Assembly (NCBI GenBank): GCA_964057225.1
Contig: OZ059898.1
Location: 7,502,001-7,566,000, forward strand
Direction: 5' to 3'
DNA: 64,000 nucleotides
From: Auanema rhodensis
Taxonomy: Eukaryota > Nematoda > Chromadorea > Rhabditida > Rhabditidae
Both the position numbers and the translations under genes were made by a program. This document shows, in pieces, positions 26,259-37,900 of this stretch. Positions within the stretch are counted from its first letter, which is position 1. Every line of letters starts with the position of its first letter. The notes under the pieces were generated by a model. The model ran no database searches, was not told the DNA's origin, and worked only from the letters and a program-made list of their open reading frames with translations.

Positions 26259-29200
26259 TTATAGAAGGTTCGAACAGAAGGAAAGTGTTAGAGAGTTGCC
26301 TACTTGCTTAATCGTATTTTTTTTTCATTTTTTCACTCATTCAAAATTCTTTTCTTTAATATTCACCACGAATCTTTGTCATTTATTCTAAGAACTCTTA
26401 ATATAATTTTTGAAAAAGGCATAAAATCTCACTTTCTACTTCAAACCTCTTGAGATAATTTCTGTTCATCTGTAACGATGACCATTCGATCTTCAAGACC
26501 AAATAATTTTTATGCTTAAAATCTCACTAATAAAAGTGAAATAATTGATGATATTAAGAATATTGAAGAAAAATGTTCAATTGTCAATTCTATTTCACAC
26601 AATTCGTTTTCGTTTAGAATTTCAAAAAATGATTTGATTTTTGATTTCTCATACATCAATTTACAGATAATTATCATTAATGGAATTTCCAAATAGAAAA
26701 AAACAAAGACAGAACAATAAGCTGTTCATCTTTATAAAAATATTTTTTTTTGTAAAAAAAAAAGAAACAAACTGATGTTTTTTATAAAAAATTTGATGGC
26801 AAAAAATATATGTTCATTATAATGATATGTGATTTGCTCCTCAAATAGCATCATGCCTGAGAAAAAAAATTTAGGATGATAGAGTTAAGGGGGAAAAAGC
26901 ACCTTAATTCAAAAATGCAGCTCGCAAATCTGTTCACATCACAACTCTTTGTTCGTCTTTTCTATACGCAAAAAGAAAAGAAAGAATTACTTCTCATATT
27001 TCAATGCTCTAATACTGCCAACTTACATCATAAACAAATGGAACAGTTGAAAATGCAAAAAACAATTCGTCGAATTGTATTGAACTTCTGAAGTCATTGT
27101 CGTTAATGTTATTGCTGACTCCGAATCTCAGACAACAGACAGCATCAGCCCTTCTTATCTTAATACGTACAAATGCATTACTCGTCTAATAGCCCACTCA
27201 CACGGTATGAAATTTTTGTGGAAATGCGAGCTAAGAAGCATTTGTACGTTCCCTCTTCCTCTTTCTATGATCTCTCTCTCTAGGCTAAACAGATTCTTTA
27301 CCTTCCGCTTGCTAACAGTTGGGAAGTCTTGAATACTACACACATAGCAAGAATCGGAATAAAACTGACGACGCAGCAGAAGAGAAAGAAGAGGTTTCAA
27401 GACAGAAAGAGGTTGATGACGAACCTATTCATGTACATGTTTGTGTGTGAAGAAAAAAAATAGAATGACGAGAAGAGAGAGAGAGTAGAAGAACGATAGT
27501 AAAACCCATGGCGCTATTCTGCGTCCATGACTTTAGGCTATCCCCCTTCTCTCACTCATCATCTCCCCTCGTTTCCACTCTCCCTCTTTCATTCTCTTTA
27601 TTTCTCTATCTCCCTCTTACACTCCCTCTTGTCATTCCTCTTCACCTCGATCTCTCTGCTTCTCTAGCAGTTTTTTGCTCTCCCAATCGCCTGCTTCTCT
27701 TATGTGTGTGTCCCTCTCGTCGTTTTCTTGGCTGTCCGTTGTCGTAGTTGTTGGACGTGCGGCGGCGGTGGCGGTGGCGCCGGCCTCTCTGCCTGTCACC
27801 CCCAGTCCCCTCCCGGCCGTCGGCCTCTGCTCCAATTCATCCTCTAAAGAGAAACATAAAGAGAGATAGAGAGAGAAAACGAAAGAGAAAGAAGCTGTGA
27901 GAAATAAAGAGAAAAAAGCTTGCTTAGCCTATTCCTAACACGCTTATCCACAACGGCACTAACCACTCTCACCCACTCCCACCGACCAGCTTCAAGTTAC
28001 ACACCTTATAGGCTTAAACAATAAATTTTCAAAAGTATCATCAAGCATTTGCTAGGTTCTACTATTATTTCATTTTCATCTTTTCTTCTTCGTCCGCTCG
28101 CTCTCATTTTCAGTTCTTCGTTGAAATCGCTGTGCCTCTTCTGCCTGTGTGCTCGGTTTGACTTCGTAACGACGTCGGCGAAGAGACAGCTCATTCTTTT
28201 ACTTATCTCCACCCACTATTCAATACTTTTTACTTCTCTGTGTATTTATGGATTCAACTTGATAATTTTTGACAGAGTCTTGCTTTTTGTCGTCCACTTC
28301 CAATCTTATACTTTGTCCACTCATTTTCTTCTTTTGTCTCTTCTCTCTCTTCGTTCTCTCTTCGTTCTCCATTTTCTCTTAACTTTTCCATTCGTAAAGC
28401 TTCCTTCACAACCAGAGTTGCCAATGAAAGCCACGAAAGGCCTAATATCTTTCATCTACCATCTTTCTATCTTTCCCTATTCACTCCTCTGTCTCTTTTT
28501 TCTTCTCGTCTATCCACTTGTCTTCGTTTCATATATTCTTTTTCTTTTAAATCTTAGTTCATCTGATGTACTTAACCACTTCAGACCTCATCTCATCAGC
28601 TAACTATTTTTCTAAACTTGATGACCAGTTTGGCTATCAGTTATACTTTTCTTTACCCTGTGTATTTGACCTTTTGGGCTAGTTATCAATACACCACTCC
28701 TACTTGGTTTCCACCTTATCAACTTTTATTGTGGTTTGTCAAGTTGGCTTCGTACGTAGTTGTCTTTTGTTTATTTCTAAGACGTTTAGTAGCTTTTCTA
28801 CTTTACTTTTCCGTCTCTACCTTCATCTGTGAGCAAGTTTGTGGTCCCAAAGTGAACGTCGGACAGCCGGTGCATTCCTCTCTCTTGGACCAACGATCGT
28901 GTGGCTACCCGGTTGCCGCTTGATCCAAGCAGTCAGTCGTATGCTCAACCAGCCGTTTCTCCACCGGATCTTCACCATCTCTTCACTGACTCCTGTGATC
29001 TCTAAAGATCAGCTTAAACGGCTCACGATCTCTGACACAAGAAGTCTAGCTTATCACGAGCATTTCACAATTTTCTTTCCACTTGATATATGACTTTGAA
29101 TTTACCATTTTTATCTATTATATTACTCGAAGATCTACGACCTATCCAGCTGTCCACCTGAACATGCACTTTTGTAATCAACGTTAATAAGAGGATATGT

Positions 29201-31596
29201 TATGACATCATAGTTGTTTTCCAGTTCTAAGCTATCTGTTTATGAGAAAATTAAGCAATAGATTTCATTCTTTTTGAAATAACTATCGAGGAAAACATGA
29301 ACGTCTGCCTGTCTTGGTCAGTCGTATTTAGCATAATTAATTAGTCTCGGCGCGAAATGCAAAAATGTTGCCGAAGGTGCTTTTTCACTTGCATAGATCA
29401 CTTGTTGTGATCGGCGTTATCAGTGATGTCTACCAGCTTTTATATTATTCACCCTTTTATTTAATAGTAGACGATATTAAATATTTTTAGACATTTCGAA
29501 TCTTGACTATGCCCTAGAAAACTGTTTTGTATACTTTTATCGACTTATGTCTCATTATGTAATCGTGTTGCAATCTATAAGAGCGATGCTAGATTGTTTT
29601 GGCGAAATTTGCAGAGACTCCCTGTTTGTTGGTGTTATCCTAGCTAAGCTTTATTTCCCGTTTTTCTTATGTAGAACATGACGAGCCTACGAACAAGTAA
29701 GTTACAACTGGCTGACAAGGAGGGGATCCGTGTTATTGACGACAACGAAGCTAGAGAAAAGAAGAGAAGGGTTTCGGGAGAAGCCTGGTCCATTTGCCCT
29801 CAGCCTGATTTCATGACTTTCTGCGAAAAATTGTGGCAGCTTAATGCGGCTGTGTGCCGTCTGATTTTGCTCTATTTACTTGCCTAATCTCGCTCTCTCT
29901 CTTATTCACTCGGCTGACTCAGTTTCTTGAGGTTGCGTTGTTTGTTTGGCTGATTACTTCTTCTCTTCTCATTTGACCGGAGCAAAGTTGCAGAGTTGAA
30001 TATATCTTAATTTTCAACACTAACTAAGATTATATTTTTATTTTTATAATTGTATACTCCCAAATGTTAACAGTTTTAACCATTGTCGACCTCGAAGTAC
30101 CTGCCAACATGCATCATCAGCGAGATTTTCATGTATTCTTTATTCTATTTTACACACGAAAGAGCGTAATGTGATTAATGGTCAAATAGTTTGTATCGAC
30201 GTTAGCAATTACTAGCAGCTCATTGCCAGTCTCCATATCTTATCAATATTGTTCATTCACATTTATGTCGTTCCTTCATTGATTTTACTCTATGATGCTT
30301 ATGCTGCTCTTTTTTCAATTTATTATAAATTTTCGTTTCAGGTCGAACTGTTTAAGTGGGTGCAGATTTTGCGCTCATCGGCCTTTTAGTATATACACTC
30401 TATTCTTCTTCAGCTTTCTGTAGAGTGTGAGTTTAAACTTTATTCTTTTTTACTTTAATACTGTTGTAACCAATGGTTTATTATTGCTATCGTAATGTTT
30501 TGATCTGAGACGTATAACCCAGTTGATAACTTGTATTCCAAGTATGATCATCTAAATATGAGGTACTACTGATTTTCGTAGCTGAGACAGAATATCCATT
30601 GAAAGTATGTTATACCAACTTCACTAAGGTTTTCAGTTTCGCCGTATTTTTCTGCCCTAACTTCTACTCATTTTAAATTATCGTTCTATAATGATCCAAC
30701 AAGTAAAATTTATCGAAAGTATTTCTTACTTTCTCCTCTATTTTTATTCTAAGTGATATTGATTTGAATAGAAATAGGTTACAAAGAACACTAATACTGT
30801 TGTTTTGAATGAGTTTTTAGCTTATTGACTTTTCCTTATCCTTGTGGTTAGCAATTTCTCGCGCTCTGGCAACTCATAAATATACTCTTATCGACTTGCC
30901 TCCTTATCATGTATCACAGAGGATCTACTACCTTATGCTGTTTATGTTTGTAGACTTTTGAGCTGTTGGGAATATCTTATAAAAATCATGAATGCTTTAG
31001 ACAATATGATTAGTAGTAGTACCCGTTACATATGGTATAAACTTCTGTTTCGCTTTTTTTCAAATTACTAGTGATTGTTTGAAATCTGCAGTATATTAGT
31101 TGGCTTTGTCATGTTTAATATGTTTACCGGAAGCCTTTTTTCTATACTATATTTGACATTTTGACGATGTTCGAAGAATCAGTTGACCATATTCTGCTGC
31201 TTGTGATGACAATAAAGTTAGTAGTTTATTTGTGCGAGTTGATTACACTAAGAGACGAGCTGTGTGTTCTGAAAAGAATGTGAAAAGAGAGATTGTAGTG
31301 TATGGGCGATAGAAGAGGTTTGCTTCTCCGAATAATTTCGCTATGCACACTAGAAATCCGGAATAAGAAACCGACAGGTTCCTTATTTCGTGCTTCATAA
31401 CTGATATTATGGAGGAGAGTATACTTCACTTTTGTATCATTATCAATTGTGAAATTCTGACTGTACTCAGTGTTTATACAGTGGCGTGATGACTTGTAAG
31501 ACTGTGTACTTCAAATTAGTTAATAATTCAGACCGTTTGATTATTTTTTTTGGTTTTACTCATACGAATGATTCACCTATTCATCAATTTGTATGC

Positions 31597-31604
31597 TATA
31601 AAAA
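31597..31604 (+). promoter_or_regulatory. Possible TATA box for the Musashi gene
   Basis: TATAAAAA lies about 400 nt upstream of the proposed first coding exon. Such a motif is frequent by chance in AT-rich DNA, so support is positional only. Confidence 0.2.
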
Positions 31605-31997
31605 TATGCAATAAAAATTGATGCTCATATCTTTGTATATCTGCTTTTCTACATATTCATCTCATCGTTTTCATGTATCTGCATGTCTAACCTATGTGTG
31701 AAACGGGGGGAGACGTTAAAGAAGGTCGAACGACTGTGCGCCAATGCCATCATGCGCCTTGCTCGTTTCTCTATACGCATTGATTATTTCCGCCTGCAGG
31801 AGTATTGCACTGTATCGATGCAGTGGCTGTTGCCTGTTCCTCTGTTTGTTTTCCTCTAAAATCGTCCATATTCATCACTGATTTTAGTGAAGATTCCTAG
31901 AACAGTTTTGCATCGACTAGTTTAGCTACTTATAATTTCTAAAGCATTTATACCTACTGGTCTCTCCTGTTTTCCCGTCCGAATAAGATTGAGAGGC

Positions 31998-34900
31998 ATG
32001 TTTCGATATAGGTGAGTATAATGCATTACTTCTGTATATTTCAACGATAAAGCTTCGAGAGTTGTCTGATAATGGAATCGTTATGTCCAATTTTGTCTTG
32101 CAGATGGGCTAATTTCGATTTCTTTATTCTGGAGTTCTTAGCTTCTTCTTATTTTGTTATATCTAGTTCAATATCTATGAATAAAAATCCAAAGCTAATC
32201 ACTACACAATTCTGTGAACTTCTTTTTTTATTATTCGCTGCCAGAAATAGAAAACTAGCTCGTAGTGGTCGTAGTCGACTTGTTTACGCCCCAGCATATT
32301 TCTACTTTGAAGAGAATAGCATAGGCAATGAATGACATTGCATTGCGTCCACTAGCATCATCAAGTACGTTTCTGGTTGTGTTTGAAAATTGAGTAATTT
32401 GTCCTCTTATTTCTGCATTTCATAATTTTCACGTCTAATCTTGATTTTCACTGCACAAAGTTTGATGCCTAATTTGGCTAGAGGATTTCCCGAAATCTTT
32501 TGATTGAATGTTCCTAGAGGGCTACATATATGAAACGGTTACAAATTAGGCAAACCTCCGTCTTCGATTGTGACTGTTTTGAGGATACTATCTACACCTT
32601 CTGAGAAATGTATTCGAATTCGGCAATTGGACCTTTTTCTTTTTGCAAGCTAAAAGATACGAACCTTATAATGATTGTTCAGCAGCATTCTAATGCCCAC
32701 ATGGCTCTGCTTAGTCAATCAATACTGATAACTTGTTTTCCTTCTATCGTCAGGCACCTATTCAGCACATCATCTTGATCACCAACATGCGTATGGGAGT
32801 GGGTTGACTAGTGTCTATATATGTGTTCATCTCATTTGTTGTTTTCATCGTTTTAAACACTGTCTCTTAGCTATAGATGTTTTCGCTTTTTTTTGCATCC
32901 ATCCCCTCCACTCGGGCAAGTCTTCTTCTACATAAATAGGCACGATGTGTAGCGGGCAGGGAGGAAGCTTGTTAAAATAGCTATGCTACTATTATTTTCG
33001 TTGAGTTGTTTATAACTAGCAAAAGAAACTTCTTTTAGTTTCCTTTAAGTGACCAAGCTTCAAGGAGAGTAAACAAAAAATTAATTTATTAAAAACTTTT
33101 CGAAACGAATCAATCAAGTCTTCATCCTTCAACATTTTCAAAAAAAATTTGAATATAGAATGATTCATGTTATATGTCGTCAATAAAAACAAATGATATA
33201 AATATCTTATCTCGCATATGTTGTAAAAAAAATGTCTAGACTTTATCGTATCATTATAAATATCAGACATTTCTGTTCATATGCAGTAGATAATGTTTCG
33301 CAATCCTGTGAGGTACAGTGTGCTTAACTTGTGATCTGCGATAGCATTTCTACTTTATATAATTTTGACTTTTTGAGATTTCGTTGTGACTTTTTTCTTT
33401 ATATTTTAATTATATTTCAGCCAACTTTTTCTAGCAATTTGTTCTGTATATTAAAATATAAAGGGGAAAATGTTGCGTGTACCAGGGATGAGGAACGATG
33501 ATTTAAACCTTCATGATTTCGAACATGATTTCAACATGATTTCGATCCAATGCCGGTGATTGCCTCGGCTCTTCTTCTTCTATCATTGTTTACCATTATG
33601 TTTCGTCTAAAAAAAAATCAAGCTTGATATTTAGATTAAAAAACTAATTTCTTACCACAACCATAAGTTTAAAATAAGAAGTCGATAAAAATTATAATAA
33701 TAATCGTTGACTATTATTTTTTTCAATTTTACTTTTTGTTGTCTGTAAAAGTTGATTTTAAAAACAGTATCCATGTTAAAACGTATTTTTTGAGAGCATA
33801 TCTGCAACAAGTTAGTACCTCCATCCATCCATTCAAGATTCTACACGAAATTGTGATAAAGTCTAGTATCTTATTTTTGTTATTTTTAGAGGAGTAGTTG
33901 GCGGCATTGATTTGATGGACGAACGCAGTGGGACAACAATGGATAACAGCAGTCCTACGGGTGACTCGACACAGCATGAAGAAGCAAGGCTCAATGCCGA
34001 TTCCGACGATGGATCCCAAATTCAGGATCCAGGGTATGTGTTGTCTCTTTCTCTTCAACATACCTCAACCGATTCAAATATCATGAAATTATTTAAATTT
34101 ACTTACAACTGTGATATACTTCTCCCAAACAACTTGCACTGGTTTGTATAGTTAACTATTATCTAACCATATAACCAACCAAGTTTCAAATTTCTTAGAA
34201 TAGCTAGTTTTCTCACTATTAATGGAATATTTAGCTATTTAAGAAAGATGTTCATCGGAGGATTGAGTTGGCAAACTTCTGCCGAAGGTCTACGAGATTA
34301 CTTCGGAAGATTTGGTGATGTGAACGAGTGTATGGTTATGCGGGATCCAGCAACAAAACGGGCCAGGTTTTCAAATTCGCTAATCATGAGAAAAATTTGA
34401 CTTTTGCTATTTACAGAGGTTTCGGGTTCATCACGTTTTCTGATGCATCTAGTGTAGATAAGGTGCTAGCTCAAGAAGACCACGAATTAGATGGAAAGAA
34501 GGTTTGTTTCGGTTTTCTGAACAGCCTATATCATTAATATTTATTTCAGATTGACCCTAAAGTCGCCTTTCCAAAGCGGTCTCAATCTAAGGTAGGTTGC
34601 TATCACGAACTTTGTTATTGATTACGAGACAATTAGCAGTTGTATGTGAGATAGTGAGTGAGTAGAATAACATGTATTTTATTTTGATTCTCTAAATTAG
34701 AAAGACAAGACTCTGAAATTATATGTATCAGGTATGTCTCATTTCACCTTTTATATGCTATTCCATCAGTTTTGATCCAATTTTGAACGCTTTCATGCAG
34801 CCGTCATGTAATTTAGGTAATATATCCTTGTGAAAAGCAAATTCTAAACATGGCAAGTTGACATCTAATTGACATTCGCGCTTGTCAGAGATCTATAGGT

Positions 34901-37900
34901 CCCACCATTTCTTTCTTTTCTATCCCTTTTTCTCTCTTTCTTTCATTCATTTCCTATATCTTTCTCTGTTTCCCCTTCTATCTTCAACTTGGCTTTGTCG
35001 AGCTCCTCCTCCACGACTGCAAAACGCTCGATCCATTAGCCATTTGCCCAATTGCCTCTTACAGACCTTCCTTGAGACGTCGTTGCTCTTCTGCCTCTTT
35101 TGAATCTTATCCTGAAGACAATTAGACTTTCGCTTTGCTTATCTGCTAGGGACAGAATGATTCATGTACAGATACCCTTCTTCTAATATTTTAGATCTTC
35201 TGATTTTCATTGATATGTTAGTAATGAGTTTTGAGATAGTTTAACATACTTCTGAAAAATATTTTATAATTACTAGTAGTAGTACAGAAAGTGGAAAACG
35301 TCGGCGATTAAATTAAAGCCCTTTCTAGCAGTTTCATCACTTTTGTGAGTAAAAGACCTGGAGACCAATTTCCTTAAAGATTACATTATTATGTTTCAAG
35401 GTAATAGTCCTTTATACCGATTACCTGCGCAGAACCCCCTGCAGCTTTGCCCACATCTGGACAACATTTACATCCGGTCGTTGGCATAGCTTAGCTGTAA
35501 AGACAGCTAGAGAGCGAGAGAGTTAGACATACAGAGTGAGAAACATTTTGAAAGAACTTAAAGGCTTCAGCTTCCAATGTGCTCAAACCTCGAATTTAAA
35601 TCTCTTGAGCTAGCTATTGCTTTTTATATCTAGATTTTTTTCACCTCCTCAGCTTGAATTTCTATACTTTTCGTTTTTTTCATATATACATCCCATTAAA
35701 CTGTGTTGTCAATTGAAAGGCATTGACTGAATTTGGTAAGACTGAGAGAAATAAGGAAATGCACATTTTCTGTTCGCTTTGTCTCTTAAATCTTTTTCTT
35801 CGAAAACATAGCTGCTCTCAAGTAATGGCTGGCTTAAGCTTTGTGTTTTACTATATTCTTGTTGTGCTTCTCTGGCATTTACCAGTTTGCCAGCTCTCGT
35901 TTTGGATTCATAACCCTGCATTAAAAGCATGGCTTCCGGGACAGGAGTTATACTAGAGAGAAATATAGAATGTAGACGCTTGTATGTGTTTTATAATTCA
36001 AGCCCAGCTAATAATATAATTTATGTCTTTTGGTTGCGCTGTTTAGCCAGACCACCTTATTTTTCTGTTAAAAAATGCTGCTACCGGAATAGCTGAAGTG
36101 TTTTGCTTTTGCTCTGATCTATCGTCACAATAAATATGCTCCCTCCCATTTGATAATATTTTGCGATGAACTATCATTTTGAAGGGTGCAGACGTGAAGA
36201 ACGGTTGATTTTTTCCTCACTTCTTTCATTGTTTTTGACTATGATGTTTGGATAATGTCGTGAATTATTCATTTCACATTTTCTTCATTTTTTCTCAGTG
36301 ACTTGTTTGCACTGACATATTTTATATAATTTTCATCCTTACTTTTATACGTTTTTTTTTGAGTTTTAAAACGTTATTCAAAATTGTAACGACTAGATCG
36401 AGAGAATCCAACTTGCGGTCATCAAAATGCTAAGCAGTTCCGTTCTCGGCTGCCTAATTTCCCTCAAATCAGCACTGCTTGACTTGCATACTGGCATAAT
36501 CATGTTTCTGAGCAGTTTCTTTTGGACCTCAATAGTTTTGTAGCTTATGAATATAATTTTTTTGTTATTTTCTCGATTTTGGTTCATAAAAGTATTTTTA
36601 AAAATTCAATTTTGCTATGTTTAGTCAAAAAGGAATTCTGTCGGATAGTAGTTGTGTGTGGGAGAGTTTGCTTCTCTTTTTCGCTCTTTGGATCAGATTA
36701 CCGGGAATTGAATGACGACGATTCATTCTCGTACCTCTATTCCGGAAAAGGCAAGCTTCTTCAAAATTAATTTTCTGAAGACCTGTGTGTGTCTATGTGT
36801 GTTGAATTACCTTGAACCTCATAGTTTGCTTCCAATGGTTATTGGAACTACTACACGCTTCCAGACTTGCATACACAATGCAGGAATAATCGACCAGTAT
36901 TACGCAAGATCAAAGATTCTCCTTTGGTTAAATGCGTTCTTTTAAACTATCATTCATAGCTAATAGGGCGTCTTTATTTGTCTTAGTTCCAGCTGTTCAG
37001 CTAAGAATACCGAAAGAACGGCAGCAGATGGGCGGTCTTCCCGTCTCTCGTTGTCTGATAAAAGCGCTTGATATTAGTAATCCGTGTCCAGAAATGGCTT
37101 AAGCGGAGTCAGTGTATTGAGCTTGAGGCAAAGTGAAGGAGTACGAGATTGAGCGCTTGAAAAGAGAGAACAAGGGTGACACGGACAGAGGGAAAGAGAA
37201 ATGGGAGGGATGAAAGCTGTGGCTTGCTCGTTTCCTGCCCATCAGCTTCTTCATATGAATGATATTGGCTGCTCTGAATACTGAAGAAGCTTCATTCTTT
37301 CCTGTCTTTGATTTGCATAGCTAATGCACTCCAGAATACTGCTAGGTTAATCATGTATTTAAATGAGTGAATTCTTCTCACTTTAGAGTTTTCAAGCAAA
37401 GCTACTTCTATTATTTTATAAACTGTTTTATTAAAACCCAAAAGTTATAAAAAACTTCAAATATATATATCTATATGTGTAGATATAGTTTCTTGAGAAA
37501 TTGTTGTCATATTCACCGATTGGTCTTTGTTTTTACTCTTGTTTAATTATTCTGAGTCCTGCTATGTTTAATTACGGCTAAAACCTCGATAGTTCTACCT
37601 GAATTATTCTGAAATATGTTTTTTTCTATCTATACGTTTGTGTTCTAAGCTCACACTGCTACGATTTCATGAAGACACCTATAATCTTCACAGTTTCTCA
37701 TTTCTATGGCCTGTCCTCTTCACGTGCTCCTATATTAATTTTTTTGAAGTTTTTTCTTGATCACCGATTGGTCTTTGTTTTTCAACGCAAGCTTTTTTGT
37801 TTAAATTCACCGTTGAATTTGCCGTGGTTATGGCTGCTTCACTTGGCCTACTAAAGATGAACTAGACATCTAAGGAAAGAGCTCTTATCCCATCATAATC

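Larger units (their letters stand above)
20000..31596. other. Pyrimidine-rich, GC-richer non-coding region; probable upstream regulatory DNA
   Basis: No recognisable gene. The + strand is rich in C and T with islands of higher GC at about 22,150-22,920, 23,260-23,410, 27,480-27,850 and 28,840-29,050, and CT/GA microsatellites between them. The long open frames here (for example 25,760-26,311 and 28,049-28,603) are Leu/Ser/Phe-rich and explained by stop-poor pyrimidine DNA. A 22-nt segment at 29,675-29,696 has both an acceptor and a perfect GTAAGT donor, so non-coding 5' exons of the downstream Musashi gene may lie here. CpG-containing islands fit promoter or enhancer DNA, which is inference. 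Confidence 0.45.

Noticed and set aside
25760-26311. 183-codon + strand open frame
   Set aside because: Leu/Ser/Phe-rich and produced by pyrimidine-rich DNA that lacks stop codons, ending in a GA repeat. No splice or domain evidence.
28049-28603. 184-codon + strand open frame with many hydrophobic residues
   Set aside because: T/C-rich low-complexity sequence. The apparent membrane-protein character is a by-product of TTT/CTT/TCT codons.
29678-29887. ATG frame at 29678 as the Musashi start
   Set aside because: Its exon would end in phase 1, whereas the next Musashi exon needs phase 2. Joining gives a stop after two codons.
31797-31843. TATTGCAC match to the miR-25/92 (nematode miR-235) seed
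   Set aside because: Only the first 8 nt match, and the local fold has a large asymmetric bulge that is not a convincing precursor.
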